From Candidatus Eiseniibacteriota bacterium (lineage in GTDB: Bacteria; Eisenbacteria; RBG-16-71-46): a DNA stretch of 38,049 nt. The position numbers were made by a program, and so were the translations under genes. Of this stretch, positions 16,646 through 24,799 are shown piece after piece (positions within the stretch are counted from its first letter, which is position 1; the number at the start of each line of letters is the position of its first letter). The notes below the pieces were generated by a model, which saw only the letters and a program-made list of their open reading frames with translations, had not been told where the DNA came from and searched no databases. The stretch lies in assembly GCA_005893225.1 (NCBI GenBank), contig VBOT01000030.1:1-38049 (forward strand), in the 5' to 3' direction.

Positions 16646-17171
16646 TGTGTAGATGCAACGGTACGGCCTGGGAGAGAGGTGCGGCCATGCGACTGCTTGG
16701 ATCCTAGAGTCGCCGAGTCCGGAGCTCGGTGACTTGTTCTGCCGGTTGCGCCGCCTTGGGGGTTCACCGTCAGCGCAACCTGGCAATTGCGGCCCTGGGG
16801 CAAGGACCTCAGTGTGGAACTTCGGCGAGTGAAATCGATCGGTACAGGATATTCAAGGGCCCGCGACCAATGCTTGCAAACGTCTGACGGTGATTCTTCG
16901 CGCGTCAAATCATATGGTATGAGGACCCATCGTGGCCTTCCGCAATGCCAAGCATACAGAACATGCAGGGTGAAGATCTGATGTCGAGGGTCGAACCTGG
17001 TGTTTGAGATCCGATGACATTGCGACCACATGCGAAGCACAAAGCCATGGTGAGAGCAGGTTCAGGATAGCAAGCGAAGTAGGATACCCGGCATCGTGGT
17101 CCGGCGCGCCTCGCGGCGTCGGGTGACCGGGCGGGCGGCGACGCGAAGGCAGCCGAGGGCTCTGGCGGCGG
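16646..17171. other. Intergenic region, no gene recognised
   Basis: About 525 bases between two minus-strand genes. It is lower in GC than the coding flanks, and its short frames show no recognisable protein. It should hold the promoter of the 15836-16633 gene. I see no clear -35/-10 pair, repeat or terminator. Confidence 0.5.
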
Positions 17172-19028
17172 CTACTCGATTCTGATCAGAGTGCGCTCGA
17201 TGGTTGCGGCGGGCGTCCGGAGCCGCAGTCGGTACACGCCGGGTGGAGTGGGCCGTCCGGCGTCGTCGCTGCCGTCCCAGATGAGGTGATGAGACCCGGG
17301 CGCGAGCGGCCCGCGGTCGAGGGTGCGAACCGCGCGGCCTTGCAGATCGAGCACGCGCAAGGCGCCCGCCGTCGCGACCGGGACCCGGTAGGTGATCCTC
17401 GCGGCGCCGCCGAATGGATTGGGCGCCGGCGTCTCGAGAGCCAGCCCGACCGGGGATGGAGCTGGGACGCCGAGCCGCGTGTCCCGCTCTCGGATTCGAA
17501 CCAGCCGATCCACTCCGACCTGGACCGTGTCCTGCACGATACCCGACGGCCAGCGGATCCGGATCGAGTCGACACCGGTGGCGGCGCCTAGCCCGAAGTG
17601 CGCCCGGAGGGTGTTCTGGGAGTTGTATCCGGAGCCGCCGTCGACCTCACGGATCCGGCGCTGGCCGCCGGCCCACGCCTCGATGCGCGCGCCGATCGCG
17701 GAGCGGTTCGACTGCGCGCCGATCAGGTCGAGCTGGAGCCAGTGATTCCCGTTCTGGGTGTCGTTCCTCAGCAGCCGGTCGGGTCTTCCCTGGCCGTTGG
17801 CCAGGTAGAGGTCGAGATCGCCATCGCCGTCGTAGTCGCCCCAGCCGAACCCGAGCGTGGCGTCGGTGTCGGCCAGCGCGGGGTTGGTAACGTTGCTGAA
17901 CGCGCCGCCGCCGTCGTTGCGGGCCAGCACGTTCGGCTGGCCGGCGGTGGCATTCCCGAGATAGAGGTCCAGGTCTCCGTCATTGTCGTAGTCGGCCCAC
18001 TGCGCTCCGATGCAGTATTGCTGCAGGACCGGCGGCGTGACCTCCGAGAACGATCCGTTGCCCTCGTTTCGATACAGTCGGCCGACGGCGCTGAACGCCT
18101 TGGCGATGTAAAGATCCATGTCCCCGTCGTTGTCGTAGTCGCCCCAGGTGACTCCCCCGCCGTGTCCGTATGCCAGCATGGCGCCTGCGGCCACATCGAC
18201 GAACGCGCCGCCGCCGTCGTTCCTGTAGAGCCTCGTGGTCCCGAAGTTCGCCACGCAGAGATCGGGATCGCCGTCGTTGTCGAAGTCGGCCCACGAGCAG
18301 CCTCGCCCGTATTGTGGATCATCGAGCGCCGCCGGCGTGACGTTGACGAAGGCGTCTCCTCCGTTGTTGCGGAGCAGGTGCTCTCCAGCCGGCGCATTGG
18401 GGCGGAAGACGCTCGGTGCGCACACATACAAGAGATCGAGGTCCCCATCCTGGTCGTAGTCGACCCACGACACGCCGTGGACGTGTGAGGAGTCGGTGGC
18501 GATCGCGGCCGGCATGACGTCGATGAACACGCCGCCGCCCTCGTTCCGGAACAGGTGCTTGGGAGTCTCGGCCTGGGCGGCGAATACATCGATATCGCCG
18601 TCGTTGTCGTAATCTCCCCATGCGATCCCGGTCCAGTTGCCCGGCGCCGACATGGAGGCCGGCGTGGCGAGGGCGAAGGTCCCGTTGCCGTTGTTGCGGA
18701 ACAGTCGCAGCAACTGGCCCTCGTTGCTGACCAGGAGGTCGAGGTCGCCGTCGTTATCGAAATCGCCCCAGGCCACGCCCTCGCCCCACATGTCGTCCAG
18801 CATGCTCGGGGGTGTGACGTCGGTGAACGCGGCCGGCTGGGCCGCAGCTGCTGAAGCGATAATCGCGAGGCCAAAAGCCGAAGCGCCGCACGGGCCCGCG
18901 AGCGCGCGGGCGAGTCGTGCCAGGCCGAGCGCCCTCTCGACCCATGAATACGGCAGGAAGGCACGCCTCCAGGGTCGAGGAAGGCTCGGCCGACGCCTGC
19001 GAATCATGCGAGGGTTCGGGGACGCCAT
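17172..19028 (-). CDS. Secreted VCBS-repeat / ASPIC-UnbV protein with FlgD-like C-terminal domain
   Basis: 618 residues. After a basic N-terminus and a hydrophobic segment (GASAFGLAIIASAAAAQPA) there are seven VCBS/FG-GAP repeats, each with a calcium-loop motif such as WGDFDNDGDLDLL, WGDYDNDGDIDVF and WADYDNDGDLDLYL, spaced about 48-60 residues; these should form a beta-propeller. Next is an ASPIC/UnbV domain (SNRSAIGARIEAWAGGQRRI, GYNSQNTLRAHFGLG, IRIRWPSGI). The end is a FlgD-Ig/type-9-like module: APNPFGGAARITYRVP, GALRVLDLQGRAVRTL, GVYRLRLRT. Such tails mark secreted proteins in Bacteroidota-related phyla and may direct export by a PorSS-like route. The start is uncertain: the ATG at 19028 has no strong ribosome-binding site, an upstream TTG would add 11 residues, and a later ATG at 19007 is also possible. 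Confidence 0.87.
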   Translation of the reverse strand: MASPNPRMIRRRRPSLPRPWRRAFLPYSWVERALGLARLARALAGPCGASAFGLAIIASAAAAQPAAFTDVTPPSMLDDMWGEGVAWGDFDNDGDLDLLVSNEGQLLRLFRNNGNGTFALATPASMSAPGNWTGIAWGDYDNDGDIDVFAAQAETPKHLFRNEGGGVFIDVMPAAIATDSSHVHGVSWVDYDQDGDLDLLYVCAPSVFRPNAPAGEHLLRNNGGDAFVNVTPAALDDPQYGRGCSWADFDNDGDPDLCVANFGTTRLYRNDGGGAFVDVAAGAMLAYGHGGGVTWGDYDNDGDMDLYIAKAFSAVGRLYRNEGNGSFSEVTPPVLQQYCIGAQWADYDNDGDLDLYLGNATAGQPNVLARNDGGGAFSNVTNPALADTDATLGFGWGDYDGDGDLDLYLANGQGRPDRLLRNDTQNGNHWLQLDLIGAQSNRSAIGARIEAWAGGQRRIREVDGGSGYNSQNTLRAHFGLGAATGVDSIRIRWPSGIVQDTVQVGVDRLVRIRERDTRLGVPAPSPVGLALETPAPNPFGGAARITYRVPVATAGALRVLDLQGRAVRTLDRGPLAPGSHHLIWDGSDDAGRPTPPGVYRLRLRTPAATIERTLIRIE

Positions 19029-19548
19029 GGTGGTCGATGTCGAAAGGGCTCTGACGCACAAGAACGAAGCAGGTGAGAAGGCTCGTGTGCGCGCGGCAAA
19101 AGTCTACGCCGCGCAGGATGCACGATCCAGCGTCATCTCACCCACGACTCCTCGCTCGAGACCAACGAAGAGCTTGACCCGCGCGGCGGCACGGCGGGAA
19201 CATTTATCCGCACCCCGAGCCCACAACGAACACGAGTACGCAGGACGAGGCGCCTGCCGTCCGCCCGAGCCACGAGCAGTTTCCTTCCGAGAGCCGGCTC
19301 CGGTGCGAACGGCGATCAGCTCAAGCTTGGGATTCCCCGATGCTCGCACGTCAGCACGCGCATCGTGCCGCCGCGGGGCAGGGGCCTAGACCCCCGCCCC
19401 CTCCAGCGGTCGTGTCCCGCTCCCCGGCGAGACTTCCATGCGATCTCGATTGCAGCACCGCGGTGGCGCCACCTCGGGTCTGAACACCTGTTGACGGCTC
19501 ACCGCGCGGATTCGAGTGATATCAAGGAAGCGATGAAAGGAGCTCGCA
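19029..19548. other. Intergenic region between divergent secreted-protein genes
   Basis: About 520 bases separating the VCBS gene (minus) from the subtilisin-like gene (plus). No convincing small gene is present. The region includes a GC-rich hairpin at 19375-19400 (GGGGCAGGGG, six-base loop CCTAGA, CCCCCGCCCC; one mismatch), which has no T-run. AAAGGAG immediately before 19549 is the ribosome-binding site of the protease. Confidence 0.5.
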
Positions 19549-21198
19549 ATGGTTGGTTCTCTGAGTCATGCACGGGCCGCCATCGTAGTCGGAGCAATCG
19601 TTCTTCTTGCGGCCGGCGCATCCCGAGCGCCCGCCCAGGGCCAGGTGCCGTCGACCGCCGCGTCCGGCCGCGTCTTGATTCCCGATCAGTACATCGTGGT
19701 GCTGGACGATGACGCGGACGCCAGGGCGCACGCCCGAGCGGCCAGCCAGGCGTACGGCGTGGGGCTCTTGCACGTCTACGAGTACGCGCTCAAAGGCTTC
19801 GCGTTCCGCGGATCGGAGCGTGCCGCCCGGGCGATCGAGCACAGCGCCCAAGTCGCTTTCGTCGCGTCCGATCAGGTCGTGGGGCTCGCGGCTCAGACCC
19901 TTCCGACGGGGATCAATCGGATCGACGCCGACCTGAACCCGATCTCGCACATCGACGGAATCGACGATCGCGTCAATGTCAACGTCGGGATCATCGACAC
20001 CGGCATCGATCCCACCCATCCCGACCTCAACGTGATCGCCGGGACGAACTGCCTCGGAGGCACCACGTTCGTGGATGGCTTCGGCCATGGGAGCCATGTC
20101 GCCGGCATCGTGGCGGGTCTCGACAACGACTTCGGCGTGGTGGGCGTCGCGCCCGGCGCGAATCTCTACGCGGCCAAGGTGCTCGACGACAATGGATCGG
20201 GCTCCTTCTCCAGCGTGGCCTGCGGTCTCGACTACGCCGCCAGGACCCGGAGCGACCGCGACCCCACCAACGACATCGCGGTGGTCAACATGAGCCTCGC
20301 CGGCGTCGGCTCCGACGACGGCAACTGCGGCAAGAGCAATCGCGACGTCATGCACAAGGCCGTCTGCGGAGCGGTCGCGAAGGGCGTGGTGGTGGTCGTG
20401 GCGGCGGGCAACAACCGGGCGGACGCGTCCGGCTATGTCCCCGCCGCTTACGACGAGGCGCTGACGGTCTCCGCCATCTCCGACTTCAACGGGCAGCCGG
20501 GTGAGAAGGGGAAGGGGAAGACCATCAACCCCGACGCGTTCGCTTCATTCTCCAACTTCGGGCCCGACGTCGATATCGCCGGGCCGGGAGTGTCGATCTA
20601 CTCCACCTACAAGGACGGCGGCTACGCCACCCTGAGCGGGACCAGCATGGCCACGCCTCACGTGACGGGAGCGGTCGCCCTCTACGTCGCTCAGCACGGA
20701 GCGGCGACCGATGCGGCCGGCGTGGCCGCTATCCGGCAAGCGATCACGACCCCGGGCGGCGGGTTCTGCGTTGCCCAGAGCGATCCGCGTGGTTTCGCCG
20801 GAGATCCCGACAGCTTCCCCGAGCCCCTCGTCTACGTCGGACCAGCGGCCGCGGGCGCGGCTCTGATCGAGAGCAGCGCTCGAGCCGGAGGCGTCGCGAG
20901 TGCCGGGGCTCCGGCGGCGGATCGGCTCGAGCTGTATCCCGCGGCCCCGAATCCGTTCTGGGGAGCGACCACGCTTCGCTACGTGCTGCCGGCCGCGGGC
21001 CGAGTTTCCATCGGCGTGTATGACCTGGCCGGGCGGCAGGTGGCGCAGGTTCTGAATCGAGCCGAGAGCGCCGGACCGCATGCGGCCCACTTCAGAGGGC
21101 AGGACCGGCGCGGCGAGCCTTTGGAGCCCGGCGTGTATCTGGTGCGGCTCGAGGCCGGGGGAGAACGTCGGGTCGTGAGGGTGGTACTTTCGCCTTAA
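19549..21198 (+). CDS. Secreted subtilisin-like (S8) serine protease with FlgD-like C-terminal domain
   Basis: 549 residues. Signal peptide: ARAAIVVGAIVLLAAGASRA (~8-30). An inhibitor-I9 type propeptide follows (PDQYIVVLDDDADARAHAR to about residue 115). The catalytic domain carries Asp in VGIIDTGIDPTHPDL, His in GFGHGSHVAGIVAG, the oxyanion Asn in VVVAAGNN, and Ser in LSGTSMATPHVTGAVAL. HGSH replaces the commoner HGTH, which is tolerated in the family. The last ~90 residues (LYPAAPNPFWGATTLRYVLP, RVSIGVYDLAGRQVAQVL, GVYLVRLEAGG) are a FlgD-Ig/T9SS-type sorting module like that of the neighbouring VCBS protein, so both probably use the same export route. AAAGGAG before the ATG supports the start. 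The predicted role is extracellular proteolysis or processing of other exported proteins. Confidence 0.93.
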   Translation: MVGSLSHARAAIVVGAIVLLAAGASRAPAQGQVPSTAASGRVLIPDQYIVVLDDDADARAHARAASQAYGVGLLHVYEYALKGFAFRGSERAARAIEHSAQVAFVASDQVVGLAAQTLPTGINRIDADLNPISHIDGIDDRVNVNVGIIDTGIDPTHPDLNVIAGTNCLGGTTFVDGFGHGSHVAGIVAGLDNDFGVVGVAPGANLYAAKVLDDNGSGSFSSVACGLDYAARTRSDRDPTNDIAVVNMSLAGVGSDDGNCGKSNRDVMHKAVCGAVAKGVVVVVAAGNNRADASGYVPAAYDEALTVSAISDFNGQPGEKGKGKTINPDAFASFSNFGPDVDIAGPGVSIYSTYKDGGYATLSGTSMATPHVTGAVALYVAQHGAATDAAGVAAIRQAITTPGGGFCVAQSDPRGFAGDPDSFPEPLVYVGPAAAGAALIESSARAGGVASAGAPAADRLELYPAAPNPFWGATTLRYVLPAAGRVSIGVYDLAGRQVAQVLNRAESAGPHAAHFRGQDRRGEPLEPGVYLVRLEAGGERRVVRVVLSP

Positions 21199-21201
21199 TG
21201 T

Positions 21202-21247
21202 CGCAGCGTCGGCCGGGGCCCGCTCGGATGAGGCGGGCCCCGCTGCG
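21202..21247 (+). terminator. GC-rich hairpin terminator after the protease
   Basis: GGGGCCCGC (21215-21223) pairs perfectly with GCGGGCCCC (21233-21241), and outer bases CGCAGCG/CGCTGCG extend the stem. It lies just after the protease stop and before the VOC gene. There is no T-run, so it may act as a barrier to RNA decay or a Rho-assisted terminator. Confidence 0.6.
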
Positions 21248-21268
21248 ACCCAACAAGAAGGAGACGAG

Positions 21269-21634
21269 ATGCCCCCCACGCCAGCCCATGGGAAGGTCTG
21301 TTACGTCGAGATCCCGGCCGCCGATATCGATCGTTCGGCCGACTTCTACGCTGGGGTGTTTGGTTGGCGGCTCAGAAGGCGTGGAGACGGTCGGGTGGCG
21401 TTCGACGACGCGACGGGTGGGGTGAGCGGGACGTGGGTGGTCGGCCGAAGGGTAGGGTCCGAGCCGGGACTGCTTCTCTACATCATGGTCGACAGCGTCG
21501 AGGAGACCATCGAAGCCATCCTTGCCCGGGGAGGTGAGTTGGTGCAGCCGGTCGGCGTGGACGCACCCGAAGTGACGGCGAGATTCCGGGACCCCGGTGG
21601 AAACGTGATCGGCCTCTATCAAGAACCCAGCTGA
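21269..21634 (+). CDS. VOC (glyoxalase/bleomycin-resistance fold) family protein
   Basis: 121 residues. One pair of beta-alpha-beta-beta-beta modules: KVCYVEIPAADIDRSADFYA with GVFGWRLRRR at the N-terminus, LLLYIMVDSVEETIEAILAR and GGELVQPVGVD in the second half, ending in the characteristic ARFRDPGGNVIGLYQ. Members bind a metal and act as dioxygenases, lyases or resistance proteins; small single-unit versions like this are often predicted lactoylglutathione-lyase-like proteins without proven activity. AAGAAGGAG before the ATG is a good ribosome-binding site. It is soluble and cytosolic and shows no functional link with its secreted-protein neighbours. Confidence 0.88.
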   Translation: MPPTPAHGKVCYVEIPAADIDRSADFYAGVFGWRLRRRGDGRVAFDDATGGVSGTWVVGRRVGSEPGLLLYIMVDSVEETIEAILARGGELVQPVGVDAPEVTARFRDPGGNVIGLYQEPS

Positions 21635-21642
21635 CCGTGCCC

Positions 21643-21720
21643 CACGGGCAAGTTTCGTGGCGCGCGGAAGCGACAACCGGGGTAGAACTCGGACGCGCGT
21701 GAGTCCCCGACTTGCCCGTG
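21643..21720. repeat. Inverted repeat forming a long nested hairpin
   Basis: CACGGGCAAG (21643-21652) pairs exactly with CTTGCCCGTG (21711-21720). Inside it, CGGGG pairs with CCCCG and ACTC with GAGT, giving a stacked stem with a ~25-base bulge on the 5' side. It fills most of the gap between the VOC gene and the next secreted-protein gene. It could end VOC transcription or act as a 5' leader structure for the next gene. Confidence 0.5.
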
Positions 21721-21769
21721 CGTGAGTGGCCCGCAGCGCGACAACCCGGCACGCAAAGAGGAGTCGGAG

Positions 21770-22507
21770 ATGCCCAGAAACCAGCACCTTCCATGGTCCG
21801 TGCTCATGAACCATCCCCTCGTGGTTGTTGCGGTCGCCTCGCTGATCGGGACGGCGCCGCTCGCCGGAGCCGCCGATCTGTGCAGGGCACCGTACAACCC
21901 GACCATCAATCGCGCGGACTTCCTGGATGCGAAAGGCAAGCCCATCAAGATTGACAATCGGTACTTCCCGCTCCAGCCGGGCACCACCTTCACCTATCAG
22001 GGAACCAACAACGAGCGAGAAGTCCTTCAGGTCACGACCCGCACCAAGACGATCCTGGGAGTCACGACCACCGTGGTCACGGACGAGGCGACCGTCAACG
22101 GACAGCTGGCGGAACAGACGTCCGATTGGTTCGCCCAGGACAAGAACGGCAACGTCTGGTACTTCGGGGAAGACACCATGGAATTCCCGGGCGGCAGCAC
22201 GGCGGGGTCCTGGGAAGCGGGAAAGAACGGCGCGAAACCCGGCATCATCATGGAGGCGAGTCCCAGGGTGGGCGATGCCTACCGGCAGGAATTCGCCCAG
22301 GGCGTGGCCGAGGACGTGGCGGAAGTCCGGAGCCTCGACAGCGACGTGTCCGTGCCCTATGGCGCGTTCGGCGACGCTCTCAACACCCGGGACGGCTCCT
22401 GCATCGAGGCCGGTCTCGAGAACAAGTACTACGCGCCGGGCGTCGGCTCGGTGCTGGAGATCGGGAAGGGGAAGGAGCGCCTGGAGCTGGTCAGCGTGAC
22501 GCACTGA
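21770..22507 (+). CDS. Secreted protein of unknown function
   Basis: 245 residues, family not recognised. The start MPRNQHLPW is preceded by GAGGAG with six-base spacing. A signal peptide covers ~13-36 (VVVAVASLIGTAPLAGAA, cleavage near GAADLC). The mature protein starts with the distinctive LCRAPYNPTINRADF and IDNRYFPLQPGTTFTYQGTN, and continues in short strands (TTTVVTDEATVNGQLAEQTS, QDKNGNVWYFGEDTMEFPGG, GVAEDVAEVRSLDSDVSVPY), ending ERLELVSVTH. The beta-rich pattern with FPLxPGTTFxY is one I associate with hypothetical exported proteins from soil bacteria, without a known role. It has neither the FlgD-like nor the TWGxLKxxYR ending. A periplasmic or released location is likely. Confidence 0.75.
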   Translation: MPRNQHLPWSVLMNHPLVVVAVASLIGTAPLAGAADLCRAPYNPTINRADFLDAKGKPIKIDNRYFPLQPGTTFTYQGTNNEREVLQVTTRTKTILGVTTTVVTDEATVNGQLAEQTSDWFAQDKNGNVWYFGEDTMEFPGGSTAGSWEAGKNGAKPGIIMEASPRVGDAYRQEFAQGVAEDVAEVRSLDSDVSVPYGAFGDALNTRDGSCIEAGLENKYYAPGVGSVLEIGKGKERLELVSVTH

Positions 22508-22570
22508 ATCGCGCCGGCGGCGTCCTCATCGTCTCGTGGTTCGACCGGGGCGCGTCGCGTGTCCGTCACC

Positions 22571-22909
22571 TCACGCGCGCGCTCCGGCCGGACCGAGCTG
22601 CTCGTCGATCCGCTCCGCTGCCCCGGGCCGCACCCAGTAGCGGGAGCAGTCGCTCTCGCGATCGAGGAACAGCCAGTCGCACAGAACGCGCCGCAGCAAA
22701 GCCCAGTCGCCGAACGTGTGCCATTCCACGAGCACGGCGTTCACTTCCTTCTCCACGTAGTTTCGACCGGGCTCGAACCGGGTGGCGAGCAGCGCCGCCG
22801 CCATTTGCTGGAGCTTGAAGCGGGAAGGCCACTGGATGAGCCTTCCCTCCTGGTCCACGAACGGGCGGAGCCCGCGAGGCAGATCTTCGCGTCTCATGGC
22901 CAGGATCAT
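22571..22909 (-). CDS. DUF2087 domain protein
   Basis: 112 residues matching the DUF2087 pattern: LPRGLRPFVDQEGRLIQWPS near the start, RFKLQQMAAALLATRFEPGR, then YVEKEVNAVLVEWHTFGDWA and LLRRVLCDWLFLDRE, ending near SRYWVRP. The domain occurs alone or at the end of ArsR/MarR-type regulators and is thought to be a small winged-helix-like or nucleic-acid-related fold; its role is unproven. Here it stands alone. It lies 49 bases after the DppC-like permease on the same strand and may be the last gene of that transcript. An alternative ATG at 22897 (MRREDL) would shorten it by four residues. Confidence 0.8.
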   Translation of the reverse strand: MILAMRREDLPRGLRPFVDQEGRLIQWPSRFKLQQMAAALLATRFEPGRNYVEKEVNAVLVEWHTFGDWALLRRVLCDWLFLDRESDCSRYWVRPGAAERIDEQLGPAGARA

Positions 22910-22958
22910 AACACCCGAGTCCAGGCCGCCTCTGCCGCGGGCGGACGCCCCCGGAAGC

Positions 22959-23888
22959 CTACGCGACGTCCGTCCGGTCCTGCGGGTCGAGCGCGTCGCG
23001 CAGGCCGTCGCCGAGGAAATTGAAGCAGAGGAGCGTGAGTGAGAGCGCGATCCCGGGGAAGATCACCAGCCAGGGGAAGAGCGCGAGCACGCGCGCGCCG
23101 TCCGAGACCAGGGTGCCCCACGAGGCGGCGGGGGGCTGGACGCCCAGCCCCAGGAAAGACAGGAACGCCTCCTGCAGAATGACGGCGGGCACCGTGAGCG
23201 TGGTGTAGACGATCACCGGCCCGAGCGTGTTGGGAACGATGTGCCGGAAGATGATGCTGCCGTCGCCCGCCCCGAGCGCGCGCGCCGCCTCGATGAAGGT
23301 CTGGTTCTTGAGCGACAGCACCTGCCCGCGCACGATGCGCGCCATGGTGAGCCACTGGACCAGCCCCAGCGCCACGAACAGCATGACCAGGCTGCGGCTG
23401 AAGAAGACCAGCAGGAGGATCACGAGGAAGATGTAGGGAAGCGAGTAGAGGATGTCGACCACGCGCATCATGAAGTCGTCCAGCCGGCCGCCGCGGTACC
23501 CGGACACCGCGCCGTAGGTCACGCCGATGATCAGGCTCACGAGCGTTCCCACCAACCCCACGAGCAGCGAGATCCTGCCGCCGTGAAGGACGCGAGAGAG
23601 GGTGTCGCGGCCGAGCTCGTCGGTGCCGAACCAGTGCGCGGCGCTCGGCGGCGTAGCGCCGAGCTTGAGCTCCTGCGCGGCCGGGTCGGCGAGCCCCGGG
23701 ATCCACGGGGCTCCGAACGCCGTCAGGCCGATCACGACCAGGAACACCGCCGAGGCCACCGCCGCGCGATTCCGCCGCAGGCGGCGCCACGCGTCGGCCC
23801 ACAGGCTGCCGCGGCGCGCGGGCACGAGCCGGAACTCGCCGGCGGCGATCTCCCGCGGGTCGGCGGCGCGCGACAGCTCCACGCTCAT
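22959..23888 (-). CDS. Oligopeptide/dipeptide ABC transporter permease, DppC/OppC type
   Basis: 309 residues. The N-terminal OppC_N segment (SLWADAWRRLRRNRAAVASA, then a first membrane helix) leads to HWFGTDELGRDTLSRVLHGG, the family's hallmark before the permease domain. About five further helices follow, with the EAA loop EAARALGAGDGSIIFRHIVP that contacts the ATPase. The C-terminus LCFNFLGDGLRDALDPQ is diagnostic of DppC/OppC. The ATG overlaps the TGA of the DppB-like gene by 4 bases. The complex imports peptides or similar small solutes through the inner membrane. No ATPase genes follow; the next gene is the DUF2087 protein. Confidence 0.93.
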   Translation of the reverse strand: MSVELSRAADPREIAAGEFRLVPARRGSLWADAWRRLRRNRAAVASAVFLVVIGLTAFGAPWIPGLADPAAQELKLGATPPSAAHWFGTDELGRDTLSRVLHGGRISLLVGLVGTLVSLIIGVTYGAVSGYRGGRLDDFMMRVVDILYSLPYIFLVILLLVFFSRSLVMLFVALGLVQWLTMARIVRGQVLSLKNQTFIEAARALGAGDGSIIFRHIVPNTLGPVIVYTTLTVPAVILQEAFLSFLGLGVQPPAASWGTLVSDGARVLALFPWLVIFPGIALSLTLLCFNFLGDGLRDALDPQDRTDVA

Positions 23889-24799
23889 GCCAGCTCCACG
23901 CGCGGATCGAGCCAGGTGTAAGCCACGTCGACGATCAGGTTCAACACCATCAGGAAGCTGGCGTAGAACAGCACCTCGCCCAGCACCAGCGTGTAGTCCC
24001 GGTTGAAGGCCGCGTTCACCAGGTAGCGCCCCATTCCGGGGACCTGGAAGATGCTCTCGACCACGATCGAGCCCATCATGACGCGCGCCGCCGCGGGCCC
24101 GAGGTAGGAGACCACCGGCAGGATCCCGAGCTTGAGCGCGTGCTTGAACACCACGGTGCGCTCGGCCAGTCCCTTGGCGCGCGCGGTGCGGATGAAGTCC
24201 TGGCGCAGCACCTCGAGCATCCCCGCGCGCGTGAGGCGCGCGATGTAGGCCACGTAGGCGGTGGAGAGCGTCAGCACCGGCAGGACGCGGCTCTGCGGCC
24301 CCTGCCACAGCGCCGGAGGAAACAGGAACAGGGTGAGCGAGAGCCCGAGCACCAGGGCCGGGCCCAGCACGAAGTTCGGGATCGACACGCCGCCCAGCGC
24401 CAGGCCCATCGACAGGTGGTCGACGCCCGAGTTCTGCTTGAGCGCGGCGAAGATCCCGATCGGCACTCCCACCAGGATCGCGAGCAGCAGCGCCCAGCCG
24501 GCCAGCTCCATCGAGACCGGCAGGGCCTCGAAGATGATCTCCCGCACCTGGCGGGAGGGGAACTTGTACGACGGTCCGAAGTCGAGACGCAGCGTGTTGG
24601 CGAGGAATCGCAGGTACTGGACCCGCAGCGGCTGGTCGAGCCCGTACTGGTGCATGAGCTGCGCCTTCGCCGCGGCCGGGATTTCCTTCTCCGACTGGAA
24701 CGGCCCGCCCGGCGCGCGATGGACGAGGAAGAACGTCAGGGTCGCGATCGCCCAGAGGGTGGGGATCATGAGCAGCACGCGGCGGGCGAGGAAGCTCAT
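23885..24799 (-). CDS. Oligopeptide/dipeptide ABC transporter permease, DppB/OppB type
   Basis: 304 residues. It begins with the typical helix RRVLLMIPTLWAIATLTFFL and the post-helix loop HRAPGGPF. The LDQPLRVQYLRFLANTLRLD segment follows, then six membrane helices in all, with the EAA loop RTARAKGLAERTVVFKHALK and the DppB signature VESIFQVPGMGRYLVNAAFN. The C-terminus VDVAYTWLDPRVELA is also typical. The ATG overlaps the stop of the binding-protein gene (ATGA), and the 3' end overlaps dppC-like, so the three are one translationally coupled operon. It forms the membrane channel with the DppC-like protein. Confidence 0.93.
   Translation of the reverse strand: MSFLARRVLLMIPTLWAIATLTFFLVHRAPGGPFQSEKEIPAAAKAQLMHQYGLDQPLRVQYLRFLANTLRLDFGPSYKFPSRQVREIIFEALPVSMELAGWALLLAILVGVPIGIFAALKQNSGVDHLSMGLALGGVSIPNFVLGPALVLGLSLTLFLFPPALWQGPQSRVLPVLTLSTAYVAYIARLTRAGMLEVLRQDFIRTARAKGLAERTVVFKHALKLGILPVVSYLGPAAARVMMGSIVVESIFQVPGMGRYLVNAAFNRDYTLVLGEVLFYASFLMVLNLIVDVAYTWLDPRVELA

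Noticed and set aside
16787-16981. Small 64-codon plus-strand open frame in an intergenic gap
   Set aside because: No ribosome-binding site, no recognisable motif and no support beyond being open.
17485-17505. tRNA T-arm-like GGATTCGAACC
   Set aside because: It lies inside the VCBS/UnbV coding sequence, with no acceptor stem or anticodon arm around it.
19375-19400. G-quadruplex or terminator at a G-rich/C-rich hairpin
   Set aside because: One mismatch, no T-run, and too far from either gene end to be called a terminator; kept only as a note in the intergenic entry.
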